DNA from: an uncultured Methanobrevibacter sp.
Lineage (GTDB): Archaea; Methanobacteriota; Methanobacteria; Methanobacteriales; Methanobacteriaceae
Direction: 5' to 3'
DNA length: 61,682 bases
Assembly (NCBI GenBank): GCA_902789505.1
Contig: CADAOO010000011.1
Span: 1-61,682, forward strand
Shown: in pieces, positions 35,243 through 44,184 of the stretch
Numbering within the stretch: the first letter of the stretch is position 1
Layout of the letters: every line of letters starts with the position of its first letter
The notes under the pieces: generated by a model
What the model saw: only the letters and a program-made list of their open reading frames with translations
Told to the model about the DNA's origin: nothing
Database searches by the model: none
Made by a program: the position numbers and the translations under genes

Positions 35243-35782
35243 TTAAGTAATTTGAATGTCTGATAACATATAATCGAAAACATACAAATTATCTTCAAAC
35301 TGATCTAAAGGCGCACTGTATAATAAAACATAAGCCTGTCCTCCTTTTTCAAACCAGACAGCTTTATGTTCTCTTTGCACACCATTAGTATTGGAAGTAT
35401 AAATATATTCAACAGCATCCTTGCCTGAAATCATCAAGCCACCTGAAGATACCAACTCATAATCCGGGTCCTTTGACATGGATTGGTATGTGCTGTTTAC
35501 AAATGTATAAAAATCACCTTCAATAGGCCTTTTCTCAACATTGATGTTTACCTGACCAATACCAAAAGAATCAATTGAACTTAATTTGGAAATTGCCATT
35601 ATTGAATCAGAAGACACCGCATGAGAGTACCCCCAATCAGAAGGATAATCAATAGTTATACCACTATTAGATAAAGATAGAACACTAGTACTATTTGAAC
35701 TAGCATTAACTGCTGAAACAGAAAAAACAAATAATACAAACATGAATATTATGATTCCATTTTTTAACAATTTATTTTCCAT
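35243..35782 (-). CDS. Secreted PsbP-like protein
   Basis: A 179-residue protein with an N-terminal signal peptide (GIIIFMFVLFVFSVSAVNAS) and a single domain with the pattern GITIDYPSDWGYSHAV near residue 42, typical of PsbP/DcrB-like domains found in secreted proteins of Methanobrevibacter. The rest is beta-rich (GKDAVEYIYTSNTNG, AYVLLYSAP). It likely sits outside the membrane; the role is unknown. It follows a membrane-anchored gene 21 nt upstream, so the two may form an envelope unit. Confidence 0.75.
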   Translation of the reverse strand: MENKLLKNGIIIFMFVLFVFSVSAVNASSNSTSVLSLSNSGITIDYPSDWGYSHAVSSDSIMAISKLSSIDSFGIGQVNINVEKRPIEGDFYTFVNSTYQSMSKDPDYELVSSGGLMISGKDAVEYIYTSNTNGVQREHKAVWFEKGGQAYVLLYSAPLDQFEDNLYVFDYMLSDIQIT

Positions 35783-35803
35783 GATTTCACCTTCCTTAAG
35801 AGG

Positions 35804-36490
35804 TTAATTCGCATTTCCCCCATTATTTGGTGTTGTTCCACCACCACTATCTGAACCGCCACCATCAGAGCCAGGATCAGACTGTTGACCTCCCCCAGAA
35901 CCTGATGAATCAGAACTAGGAGTGCTTGAAGTGTCAGTGGTTGTTTCAATAGTGTTACTGGATGATGTACTCCAAGAATTATTATGGGACGTACTTGTTG
36001 TATTGGAAGTCTTAACTTCCTTAAATTCAGGGAATGCAGTATCTTGAATTGTTGCTACAGATTCCGTTGGAGATACCTTATCAAAATCGAAATTGAATAC
36101 ACCATAAGCGACACCTGCAGTAAATCCAATAACCAACACTAACAATAACAGCAGTTTAAATGTGCCTCCATCCATAGATGACTTTTTAGCTTTATTATAT
36201 TTGGCATCACCTTTTTTAGGATTGATGATGTATTTTTGAACCAAATCCTGTTCTTCCTTCTTTTTATTGCTGGTAGGTCTTTTACTTCTTCTTCTCTTTT
36301 TAGTATTGGAAGATGATTTACCTTGCATAGACCTGATTTTTATTGTAGCTGCTTCAGCATCAATAGTATTTAACTTATCTTCATATTTGGAACGAAAATA
36401 ACTATACTTATCGGCAGAAATTCTACCAGACCTATAATCAGCCTCCAAACTACTTATGATTTTAAGAAGTTTTTCTCTATCTTCTGACAT
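35804..36490 (-). CDS. Single-pass membrane protein with low-complexity Ser/Thr/Gly tail
   Basis: A 228-residue protein in three parts. Residues 1-50 resemble a short SHOCT-like helical hairpin (LEADYRSGRISADKYSYFRSKY). Residues 50-110 are strongly basic (KKRRRSKRP, NKKKEE). A single membrane segment (LLLLLVLVIGFTAGVAYGVF) is near 110-130. The C-terminal ~90 residues are rich in Ser, Thr, Asp, Gly and Asn (SSDSSGSGGGQQSDPGSDGG), probably exposed outside the cell and possibly glycosylated. No known function. Confidence 0.75.
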   Translation of the reverse strand: MSEDREKLLKIISSLEADYRSGRISADKYSYFRSKYEDKLNTIDAEAATIKIRSMQGKSSSNTKKRRRSKRPTSNKKKEEQDLVQKYIINPKKGDAKYNKAKKSSMDGGTFKLLLLLVLVIGFTAGVAYGVFNFDFDKVSPTESVATIQDTAFPEFKEVKTSNTTSTSHNNSWSTSSSNTIETTTDTSSTPSSDSSGSGGGQQSDPGSDGGGSDSGGGTTPNNGGNAN

Positions 36491-36552
36491 GCCTACCCTC
36501 CCTGAACATTATAATAATATAATATTTAGCATCGTTAATTTATAAGTTTAAC

Positions 36553-37365
36553 TTAAAATTCAGGATAAGAACCTAAAACCTTCAAAAAATATGTATTCTC
36601 TTTGATTTCTTTGAGGATAATTTGGACAACATCGTCATCCTGATGTCCATTGAAATCAACGAAAAACAAATATTTGCCCAACCCCTTTTTGGAAGGCCTT
36701 GACTCGATTTTAGTTAAGTTAATATTATTTTTTTCAAATATTCCCAAAATATGGTACAATCCTCCGGGGCGGTCTTCATATATTGAAAAAATAATGGAAG
36801 TTTTATCCTTGCCCGTCCTTTCATGAGCCTCATTTGATAAGACAACAAATCTAGTTTCATTATTGTCCGTATCCTGAATATTTGACTCAAGAATTTCTAA
36901 ATCATATAAATCAACTACTTTAGCATTACCAATTGCAGCCTTAGATTTATCGCCAACAATATTTTTAGCAGCATTGGCTGTGCTGACTGCATAATGAGGC
37001 TGTATTTTATGCTCTGCAATAAATTCCTGACACTGGGCTATCGCCTGAGCATGAGAATATACGTCTTTAATATCTTCCATTTTAGCGCCGGGATTCACTA
37101 CCAAATTTTGATTTATTGGGATAATAATCTCACCGAATATTTTTAAATCGAATTTGTGAGCCAATGAATCAAGTGTAATTCCCACAGGCCCCTCGATTGA
37201 ATTTTCGATGGGAACAATACCTAACGAGCACTCCCCATTGCTTACGCTTTCCATCACTGCAGGGATTGTGCAATATGGGATTAAATCTTTTCCAAAATTA
37301 CTGGCCGCTTCATGAGTGAAAGTACCCTTAGGCCCTAAAAATGAAATTAAAGAAATGATAATCAC
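36553..37365 (-). CDS. pheA: Prephenate dehydratase
   Basis: PheA converts prephenate to phenylpyruvate in phenylalanine synthesis. The 270-residue protein has the catalytic domain (SFLGPKGTFTHEAA, GIVPIENSIEGPVG near residue 50, and NNETRFVVLS with the catalytic Thr-Arg-Phe near 170) and a C-terminal ACT domain (RPGGLYHILGIFEKNNINLTKIESRPSK) that senses phenylalanine. The start is unclear: the only standard codon is a GTG at 37365 that overlaps the Shine-Dalgarno-like GAGGTGA, and normal family members begin a few residues before FLGPKG. Confidence 0.93.
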   Translation of the reverse strand: MIIISLISFLGPKGTFTHEAASNFGKDLIPYCTIPAVMESVSNGECSLGIVPIENSIEGPVGITLDSLAHKFDLKIFGEIIIPINQNLVVNPGAKMEDIKDVYSHAQAIAQCQEFIAEHKIQPHYAVSTANAAKNIVGDKSKAAIGNAKVVDLYDLEILESNIQDTDNNETRFVVLSNEAHERTGKDKTSIIFSIYEDRPGGLYHILGIFEKNNINLTKIESRPSKKGLGKYLFFVDFNGHQDDDVVQIILKEIKENTYFLKVLGSYPEF

Positions 37366-37392
37366 CTCTAAAAAAAATAAAAAAAAGGATAT

Positions 37393-38193
37393 TTAAGATT
37401 CTAATTTTTCAATTAGTCTTAAAATATCAGTTTGTGTTATAATACCAATAACTTTATCATTTTCGACAACTGGCAATCCATTAAAACCAGTTTCCATGAT
37501 AATATTGGATATTTCAGTTATGGACATGTCTTTTGAAACAAATACTGGGTTTGAAGACATGATATCCTCAACCAAAAGGTCTTTAATTTGAGATTTTTGG
37601 TATTTTTCAGGAACGGATTTTCTAAATTCGATGAATGCCCTCATCAGATCTTTAGAAGTAACCATTCCAACAAGTGTCTCATCATCAACAACAGGCAATC
37701 TGCCAATGTGTGATTCAATCATTTGCCTTCTGGCATGCACAATTCTCTCTGATGGAGATACAGAAATTAAATTTTTGCACATTATCTCCTTAACAGAGAT
37801 TTTATCAAATGCAATGCCTACCGCAAGAGTAACGAAATCCGCTTTTGATACAATACCAACCATTTCATTATCTTCCATTACTGGAACTGACCCTATGCCT
37901 TTTTCAAGCATTATTTTAGCCACTTCCCCTAATTGCATTGACTGAGGAACTGTAATAACATCTTTAATCATTACAGATGAAACATGAAGCCTTGATGCAG
38001 GCATGTTTTCATATTTTGAAGAACCAAGTTTATTAGCGATATCTCTCTCAGAGATAATACCAACCAATTCCTTATTATTTGTTACCGGTAAACGTGATAC
38101 ATTATGTTTACGCAATAATTTTAAAGCATCAGTAAGATTTTGATCTTTGTCTACAGTAATTATATTCTCAGACATCAAATTCTTAATTTGCAT
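37393..38193 (-). CDS. Protein with four CBS domains
   Basis: A 266-residue soluble protein made of four CBS motifs, roughly residues 6-58, 72-125, 134-188 and 210-262 (recurrent phrases MSENIITVDKDQNLTDAL, SRLPVTNNKELVGIISERDI, GLPVVENDKVIGIITQTDI). Paired CBS domains bind adenosine nucleotides or SAM and act as energy or metabolite sensors; the partner of a stand-alone protein is unknown. It lies 22 nt downstream of another four-CBS protein, so they are probably co-expressed and derived by duplication. Confidence 0.88.
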   Translation of the reverse strand: MQIKNLMSENIITVDKDQNLTDALKLLRKHNVSRLPVTNNKELVGIISERDIANKLGSSKYENMPASRLHVSSVMIKDVITVPQSMQLGEVAKIMLEKGIGSVPVMEDNEMVGIVSKADFVTLAVGIAFDKISVKEIMCKNLISVSPSERIVHARRQMIESHIGRLPVVDDETLVGMVTSKDLMRAFIEFRKSVPEKYQKSQIKDLLVEDIMSSNPVFVSKDMSITEISNIIMETGFNGLPVVENDKVIGIITQTDILRLIEKLES

Positions 38194-38215
38194 GTTATCA
38201 TCTCCTATTAAATGT

Positions 38216-39151
38216 TTAATATCTTTTAACTGCGTTCAATATGTCTCTTTCAGTGATAATTCCCATTACTTTATCATTTTTAACAACCGGAACCCCACCA
38301 ATATTTCTTTCAGCAAAGAGTTCACATAACTCTCCAACTGTCATTGTAGGTTCGACTGTAACTGGGTCTTCAACCATTATTTCAGAAACGATAGTTTTTA
38401 AAACATCAGTTGCTAAATTGGAATTTAAATTATCAAACAATTCTTTAGCATTTAAAAATCTTATAACATCAGTAGAAGTTAAGATACCTAATAACTTTTT
38501 AGCTGCTTTAGAGATATCTGCTTCACCACCAACAATAGGAATTCTTCTTAAACCATTTCTAACCATGATTTTACATGCTCCTTCAAGAGGAGTTCCAGGA
38601 GTTGTGGTGAATACTTTAGTACTCATGAAATCTTGAACAGTTTCTTTACCTGCTACACCTGCTAAGGATAAAGCAATATCCCTTTCAGTTACAATTCCCG
38701 CAAGTTTGCCGTCTGCATCAGTAAGAGGTATAGCACCTAGTTGGTTAGCTAACATAGTTTCAATAGTTTCACCGATTGAAGCTTTGCTAGATAAAGTGAT
38801 CAAATCACGTGTCATGATTTCTTTGACCGGTTCATTGATTGCTGCTAAGAAGTTATCTTCATACTTTTTCTCAATAATGTTGAATTTTTTTCCGCCACCA
38901 AAGAAATCTAATATATCCATTACTGTTACAATACCTAATAATTTACCAGAACCTGGGTCTGTAATTGGCAATCTTCTAAATTCATGTTCCATCATAACTT
39001 TAGCAGTATCTTTGATACTTTTGGAAGGAGGAATAGAAACTACATCTCTGGTTGCAATAGCCATGATGTCTCCTTCTTTATCATGAACTTTAGTTTCACG
39101 TTCGATTGCGCCTGTATTTGATTTTCTGTTAATGGATGTTTTATCTTTCAT
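38216..39151 (-). CDS. Protein with four CBS domains, larger paralog
   Basis: A 311-residue protein of four CBS motifs after a charged N-terminal segment of about 30 residues. Examples are ATRDVVSIPPSKSIKDTAKVM, MTRDLITLSSKASIGETIETM, FTTTPGTPLEGACKIMV and MVEDPVTVEPTMTVGELCELF, each followed by a variant of RRLPITD/GGVPVVKNDKVMGIITERD. The ATG at 39151 fits better than the GTG at 39157 because GAGGTG immediately precedes it at good spacing. It heads a two-gene CBS unit. Ligand and target are unknown. Confidence 0.88.
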   Translation of the reverse strand: MKDKTSINRKSNTGAIERETKVHDKEGDIMAIATRDVVSIPPSKSIKDTAKVMMEHEFRRLPITDPGSGKLLGIVTVMDILDFFGGGKKFNIIEKKYEDNFLAAINEPVKEIMTRDLITLSSKASIGETIETMLANQLGAIPLTDADGKLAGIVTERDIALSLAGVAGKETVQDFMSTKVFTTTPGTPLEGACKIMVRNGLRRIPIVGGEADISKAAKKLLGILTSTDVIRFLNAKELFDNLNSNLATDVLKTIVSEIMVEDPVTVEPTMTVGELCELFAERNIGGVPVVKNDKVMGIITERDILNAVKRY

Positions 39152-39208
39152 TTTCACACCTCTACTTAAATTATATTCCCTAAAAATAAAATTATATCAA
39201 AAACAAAA

Positions 39209-39907
39209 TCACTCAATATCCAAAATCTTATGGATTTGAGGAATAGTTAAAACTTCAAAATATTGCCCAACAATCTCGGAAAACTCAAATAATTTAAAAT
39301 TAATGTCCTTCCATTCATCCAGCGGACTAGAAGGTTGGATAATTATTTGAAGACTACTTTTGCTTGAAATATTATCAGATAATTTTTTGATTACCCCTTG
39401 AAATGACTTTATTTTTGTTGAAGGCAATATAACTACTTTACAATATACATCTATGCACTTCGCCATTAATAAATTTAGTGATTTAATCTCATTTAAAAAT
39501 ATTTCCTCATCAAAATCACCGTCAAAATGCTCGGGCAATTTGATATCCAAAGAAACCATGTCTAATTTTTCGATTGAATCAATATTATCCGGCAAAGTTC
39601 CGTTTGTTTCTAGCATAATATCCAAATCAAGGTTTTTGCTAACCTCGGATATGAATTCCGGATATAAGCTAGGTTCACCTCCAGTAAATGAAATCGCCCT
39701 GCAATCAGAAGTTATGATTTTATTAATTTCATCTGTGACTTCCTGAGGAGTCATTAAATTTCCTGATTTTTCTGATTTACTATCATTGGTGTCGCAATAG
39801 CTGCAATTTAAATTGCAACCTGCAAATCTAACAAAGATTTGTCTTTGACCTATTAAAAGACCTTCACCTTGAAAAGATGAAAAGATTTCAATAATTGGAG
39901 CTTTCAT
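39209..39907 (-). CDS. queE: 7-carboxy-7-deazaguanine synthase
   Basis: QueE is the radical SAM enzyme that contracts carboxytetrahydropterin to 7-carboxy-7-deazaguanine, on the way to preQ0 and archaeosine in tRNA. The 232-residue protein begins APIIEIFSSFQGEGLLIG and has the cluster cysteines C31, C35 and C38 in AGCNLNCSYCD, then the SAM-binding FTGGEPSLYPE near residue 74. Its start overlaps the queD stop by one base (TAATG). Together with queD and a DUF366 gene it forms a preQ0 operon. Confidence 0.94.
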   Translation of the reverse strand: MKAPIIEIFSSFQGEGLLIGQRQIFVRFAGCNLNCSYCDTNDSKSEKSGNLMTPQEVTDEINKIITSDCRAISFTGGEPSLYPEFISEVSKNLDLDIMLETNGTLPDNIDSIEKLDMVSLDIKLPEHFDGDFDEEIFLNEIKSLNLLMAKCIDVYCKVVILPSTKIKSFQGVIKKLSDNISSKSSLQIIIQPSSPLDEWKDINFKLFEFSEIVGQYFEVLTIPQIHKILDIE

Positions 39908-40422
39908 TATAACTCTTTCCTGTATGTTGCCCCTTGACCTATTCCTTCATTAACACATACAGAAACTGATTGTAAGTTATCATATGTTTCTGAAAGTTTT
40001 TTTGCTAAAGTTTCAGCGAAAAATTTGGATAATTCTTCAGCTGAAGTATATGGAAGAGGTAAAAATACACAGTCTACTGATGGAAGAGAATATCCTTTAC
40101 CATCAATTTTAAAGTAAACTGATTTTTTGTCTTTTAAATTAAAAATAGAATCTTTATCTTTATCAAAATCCTTAAAATCAATTAAATTATTATAAACCGG
40201 AATTAATAATCTGTGATCAAGTTCATCGCAGATAGCTTTAGCATAACCTTTAACATCTTTAAAATCAACCACAAATTCAAATTCTCCTGCTCTTTCACCT
40301 TCAATTTCAACATCCACAAAGTAAGAGTGTCCGTGAATAAATCCGCAAGATTCATGGCCCGGAATTACATGGGCAGAAGAGAATCTTAAATTTGATGGAA
40401 TACCGCTAACTAAAATTTTCAT
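39907..40422 (-). CDS. queD: 6-carboxy-5,6,7,8-tetrahydropterin synthase
   Basis: QueD converts dihydroneopterin triphosphate to carboxytetrahydropterin, before QueE in the archaeosine pathway. The 171-residue zinc enzyme has SSAHVIPGH as the first zinc ligand region, CGFIHGHSY with catalytic Cys three residues before the HGH zinc ligands (the QueD rather than sepiapterin/PTPS arrangement), DFKDVKG and DHRLL. It is longer than bacterial QueD because of an insertion around residues 85-115. It overlaps the upstream DUF366 gene by four bases. Confidence 0.93.
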   Translation of the reverse strand: MKILVSGIPSNLRFSSAHVIPGHESCGFIHGHSYFVDVEIEGERAGEFEFVVDFKDVKGYAKAICDELDHRLLIPVYNNLIDFKDFDKDKDSIFNLKDKKSVYFKIDGKGYSLPSVDCVFLPLPYTSAEELSKFFAETLAKKLSETYDNLQSVSVCVNEGIGQGATYRKEL

Positions 40423-41012
40423 CCTAACACCTTTGTTTTACTGATATCATTTTCAATTGTTTCTAATTCATCAACAAATCTTTTTACAGTTTCATTTATT
40501 AAATCCAATAAGTTATTTTCATCAAATACCCGTTTATTATTTACATTAATATCATATAATCCAATTGTTTCAACATCATCAGGAGTTCCCTTATCTTCCA
40601 AATTAAGGGCAAAATGAATCTTTGCTGAACTTAAAGATATAGAAGCTATTGAAATGGATAGCTTCCTATCGTCAACAAAAATATCATCACCTTCCCTTTT
40701 TGTCTCTACCCCATATTCAGCCAAAATCTCTCTAAATATCATTACCAGCAATCTTTGTCTTAAATAGGCAATCCTCATATTTGGAGGTTGCTGGTCAAAA
40801 AATTCGCAAATGAAGTTAACCATGTAATTTGATTTAATTTCCAAACCAACATCTGCAAAATCCTTTAAATTATCCGGAGTGATATTAACTGGACCAATCC
40901 AAGTTACAATTGATGATCCATAAATTCCAAATTCCTGAAAAGCCCATGACGGATTAATCTGACTTCCATCATATTCAAAAATTTCATCAACATGCTTATG
41001 GGTAATAGTCAT
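40419..41012 (-). CDS. DUF366 family protein in the preQ0/archaeosine operon
   Basis: A 197-residue protein that matches DUF366: [24 protein letters not shown] near residues 7-30, the family signature, with [12 protein letters not shown] after it and an alpha/beta C-terminal part. DUF366 proteins have a fold related to lipoate-protein ligases and are often linked to preQ0 genes in archaea. Here it is the first gene of a coupled DUF366-queD-queE unit, which argues for a role in deazaguanine or pterin metabolism. The exact reaction is unknown to me. Confidence 0.85.
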   Translation of the reverse strand: MTITHKHVDEIFEYDGSQINPSWAFQEFGIYGSSIVTWIGPVNITPDNLKDFADVGLEIKSNYMVNFICEFFDQQPPNMRIAYLRQRLLVMIFREILAEYGVETKREGDDIFVDDRKLSISIASISLSSAKIHFALNLEDKGTPDDVETIGLYDINVNNKRVFDENNLLDLINETVKRFVDELETIENDISKTKVLG

Positions 41013-41352
41013 AATAAAAACCTAAAAAATTAATTGTACTATTAAATATAGGGAATTCAAATTATATAAACTAAACTAAAAATCAGTGTAAAAATAGGAA
41101 ATAGCTTTGAAAGTTATAATTTAAAAATCAAAAATTGAATACCTCACCAAACTGAAATGATTAAAAAAACTATTTAGATTAGTACTTCTTGTTATGAAAA
41201 CATTAGAAGTCCATTTATTCAGGAAAGCATAATTTTTTGCATTAACCGAAGCATTTGCACGGTTTCATCTTAGATTTCTTTAGTTTATTCTGCTATTCCT
41301 AATAATATTATATTAATGAAAAAGACAATATTTAATTAAGGAGACAAAAACT
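41013..41352. other. 340-bp non-coding gap
   Basis: AT-rich divergent region between the DUF366 gene and the nucleotidyltransferase gene. A short frame at 41194-41232 (MKTLEVHLFRKA) and readable sequence just after it in the same frame (FFALTEAFARFHLRF) could be the relic of a gene but are too short to support. AAGGAGA just before 41353 is the ribosome binding site of the following gene. Confidence 0.35.
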
Positions 41353-42426
41353 ATGAAACAAGTAAGGACAAGAGATTTTATATACACTAGCGATGACTTA
41401 TACTTTGCATCAACCAATTACATACATCCTGAAGACAGGGTGATTTCATTTTTAAGATATATCCCCGACCCTGAAGGAGACCGTGAAAAAAATGGCAAAA
41501 GATATAGAAAAGTAGGATCTGAAGAAGCTTATACATATTTAAGAGAAAACCATCCAGATTATTTATATTTCTGTGATGTGACCCATGTTGAAATGATGGG
41601 AGTTCCCCTAAACAAAGTTGAAAGAATAATTAAACCCGAAGAAAGGTTATTGGGCCTTAAAGAGACTTTTGAAAATGGAGGAGAAGTTAAAAATCCGGAA
41701 TTGATAGCTAAACTAATGGATGTTGCCGACTTCTTCCATTTTATGGCAGACATCCCATATGACCATCTGGGAATTTCAGGTTCAATCCTTCCGGGGCTTC
41801 AAAAAAGTGATGTCAGTGACCTGGATTTCGTCGTGTATGGTCTTGACAACCACAGAAGAGCAATCGCCGCCTTTAAAGAAAACAGGGGAAAAGAAGTTTA
41901 CATCAAAGAAGTTGACAAACACATTACAGTTCAAGGAATTACCGATGACTATTGGGATTTCGTATACAATAAACGGATGAGTGATGCAAGTCTGACCAAA
42001 GAAGAATTCAGATGGTATGAAAACAGAAAAGCAAACAGAGGAACAATCAACGGAACATTATTTGACATACTGGCCACCAAGGATTATGATGAAATTGAAG
42101 GTGCTTGGGGGGATACCGTTTATGAACCTCTTGGAATAGCACAGATAGAATGTGACATCGTGAGCGCACTTGGAGCCTTCGATAACCCTTCATTATACAC
42201 AATTGAAAATGTCAAAGTCCTGGATGGCGTTGATGTGCCTTTAGTTGAAGTTGTCTCATTCACACATACCTATGCCGGCGAAGTAATAGACGGCGAGCAT
42301 GTAATAGCCAAGGGCAAAGTGGAAAAAGTTATTGTAAACGGCAAAGATGACCACTACAGACTTGTTGTTGGAACTACACGCGAAGCAATTGACGAGTATT
42401 TAAAGCTTAAAGAAAATCCTGCTTAA
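41353..42426 (+). CDS. Predicted nucleotidyltransferase (COG1665-like)
   Basis: A 357-residue cytoplasmic protein with a central polymerase-beta-like nucleotidyltransferase signature: LGISGSILPGLQKSDVSDLDFVVYG around residues 141-165, giving the GS and DxD metal-binding pattern. The N-terminal region (RDFIYTSDDLYFASTNYIHPEDRVISFLRY) and C-terminal beta-rich region (HTYAGEVIDGEHVIAKGKVEKV) are typical of the archaeal COG1665 group. The substrate is unknown. A strong AAGGAGA Shine-Dalgarno fixes the start, and a good hairpin terminator follows, so it is monocistronic. Confidence 0.82.
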   Translation: MKQVRTRDFIYTSDDLYFASTNYIHPEDRVISFLRYIPDPEGDREKNGKRYRKVGSEEAYTYLRENHPDYLYFCDVTHVEMMGVPLNKVERIIKPEERLLGLKETFENGGEVKNPELIAKLMDVADFFHFMADIPYDHLGISGSILPGLQKSDVSDLDFVVYGLDNHRRAIAAFKENRGKEVYIKEVDKHITVQGITDDYWDFVYNKRMSDASLTKEEFRWYENRKANRGTINGTLFDILATKDYDEIEGAWGDTVYEPLGIAQIECDIVSALGAFDNPSLYTIENVKVLDGVDVPLVEVVSFTHTYAGEVIDGEHVIAKGKVEKVIVNGKDDHYRLVVGTTREAIDEYLKLKENPA

Positions 42427-42439
42427 TGATTCACCATTA

Positions 42440-42472
42440 TGAGAGATTACATCTCTCAAAACTAATTTTTTT
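42440..42472 (+). terminator. Terminator after the nucleotidyltransferase gene
   Basis: TGAGAGAT (42440-42447) and ATCTCTCA (42451-42458) form a perfect 8-bp stem with a three-base loop, followed by AAACTAATTTTTTTT. Confidence 0.75.
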
Positions 42473-42573
42473 TGATAACCTTTAATCAGCACCATTACTC
42501 TTAATATAACGCCAGTTATTCAAAAATTGCATATATACAATGTAACAAAAATTAAACTATTCAAAGTGATAAA

Positions 42574-44049
42574 ATGACAGAGACAAAATCAGAATGGAAT
42601 AGTAGGTCTGCATTTATACTGGCGATGATTGGTTCCGCTGTCGGTCTTGGAAATATTTGGCGATTCCCAAATGTTTTATACAGCAACGGCGGAGGGTCAT
42701 TCATGATTCCATATATAGTTTCAATATTTCTACTTGGAATTTCATTTGTTCTAGTGGAATATGCCGTCGGGTTTAGATTTAAAAGATCACTTGCAAGAAT
42801 ACTATTCACAATAAGTAAAAAATTGGAACCTGTAGCATGGTTCGTATTATTCGTAGTGTTCTTGATTACAACATATTACGTTTGTGTTGTTGGATGGGAT
42901 TTAATTTATGTAGTTTTAAGTTTTACAAAGGGTTGGGGTGCAAATCCAGATTTATATTTTGCAAATAATGTTCTGCATGCGACAGACTCAGTTTCCGGAA
43001 TATTTACAATCGTTCCCAATGTACTTGTATCCATTTTTATTATTTGGTTTATAGCATGGTTCATTAACAAAAGAGAGTTGAATAATGGAATAGGCAAGGT
43101 AAGTCAAATTTTACTTCCATTGTTATGTATAATGGTTGTGGCTATCGTGGGATTCTCTTTAACATTGCCCGGAGCATCAATTGGTTATACTCAAATTCTT
43201 ACACCCGATTGGAGCGCCTTAGGAAATGCTGAAGTGTGGCTGGCTGCTTTTGGACAGATCGTATTTTCACTAAGTTTAGGTATGGCAATCGCCATGACAT
43301 ATGCAAGTTACCTTCCAAAGGGCTCAAGACTGGTGGACAACGCAGTAATTGTTGCGTTTTCAAATTCAGGATTTGAAGTGTTCAACTCAATCGGAATATT
43401 TTCAATCCTGGGATTTATGACACTCACCAGCGGAATCCCATTTAATGAACTTGTAACTGAAGGGTCAGGCCTGGCATTTGTTGTTTTCCCACAGGTATTT
43501 AATACAATGGGACCTGCTTCATACATTATAGGACCTTTATTCTTCTTATGCATATTGTTTGCAGGAATCACATCAGTCATAGCGCTTCTTGAAGGAGTTT
43601 GTTACTCGATATCTGAAAAATTCCTTATAAGCCGTGAAAAGACAGCTACCGCCGTTTGTATTGTTGGATTTTGCATTTCAATAATCTTTGCTACAGGCCT
43701 TGGAAGTACCATACTGGGAGTATTCGATTCCTATTTGAATAATTTTGCATTGCTATTAGGAATACTTCTTGAATGCGTAATCTTTGGTTGGATTTATAAA
43801 TTTGACAATTTAATTGAAACATTGAATGAAAATTCAAACATTAAAGTAGGCAGACTTTGGAAAATTGTCATCAAATATATTTTGCCAATCTGCATCTTTT
43901 TCCTTTGGATTCAGGGAGTATACAACGATCTCAACTTTCAAGACCCACTATCCATAACAATCAGAGTAATATTAACTGTTGCGCTAATAATATTTCCAAT
44001 TATTTTCACAAAACTGCCTGCAAAAAATAAACATTATTACGACGTGTAA
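42574..44049 (+). CDS. Sodium-dependent transporter, NSS (SNF/LeuT) family
   Basis: A 491-residue membrane symporter with 11-12 hydrophobic segments. The diagnostic first segment AMIGSAVGLGNIWRFPNVLYSNGGGSF forms the sodium and substrate site, split here by the unwound GxGN. Later segments include VFSLSLGMAIAMTYASYLPKGS and FLCILFAGITSVIALLEG. Bacterial and archaeal NSS proteins import amino acids such as tryptophan, leucine or methionine with sodium; the substrate cannot be read from sequence. It is monocistronic with its own terminator. Confidence 0.93.
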   Translation: MTETKSEWNSRSAFILAMIGSAVGLGNIWRFPNVLYSNGGGSFMIPYIVSIFLLGISFVLVEYAVGFRFKRSLARILFTISKKLEPVAWFVLFVVFLITTYYVCVVGWDLIYVVLSFTKGWGANPDLYFANNVLHATDSVSGIFTIVPNVLVSIFIIWFIAWFINKRELNNGIGKVSQILLPLLCIMVVAIVGFSLTLPGASIGYTQILTPDWSALGNAEVWLAAFGQIVFSLSLGMAIAMTYASYLPKGSRLVDNAVIVAFSNSGFEVFNSIGIFSILGFMTLTSGIPFNELVTEGSGLAFVVFPQVFNTMGPASYIIGPLFFLCILFAGITSVIALLEGVCYSISEKFLISREKTATAVCIVGFCISIIFATGLGSTILGVFDSYLNNFALLLGILLECVIFGWIYKFDNLIETLNENSNIKVGRLWKIVIKYILPICIFFLWIQGVYNDLNFQDPLSITIRVILTVALIIFPIIFTKLPAKNKHYYDV

Positions 44050-44059
44050 AATTGACATA

Positions 44060-44099
44060 AAATAGCTAAATTACTAGCTATTTACTTTTTTTATTTTAT
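44060..44099 (+). terminator. Terminator after the NSS transporter
   Basis: AAATAGCTA (44060-44068) and TAGCTATTT (44075-44083) make a perfect 9-bp stem with a six-base loop, followed by ACTTTTTTTATTTTATT. Confidence 0.75.
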
Positions 44100-44184
44100 T
44101 TAAAAGAACATACATGAGTTATAACTTCTAATTATTTATATTATTAATTTTAAAGTAATATTACACAATTTTAGAGGTTATTTT

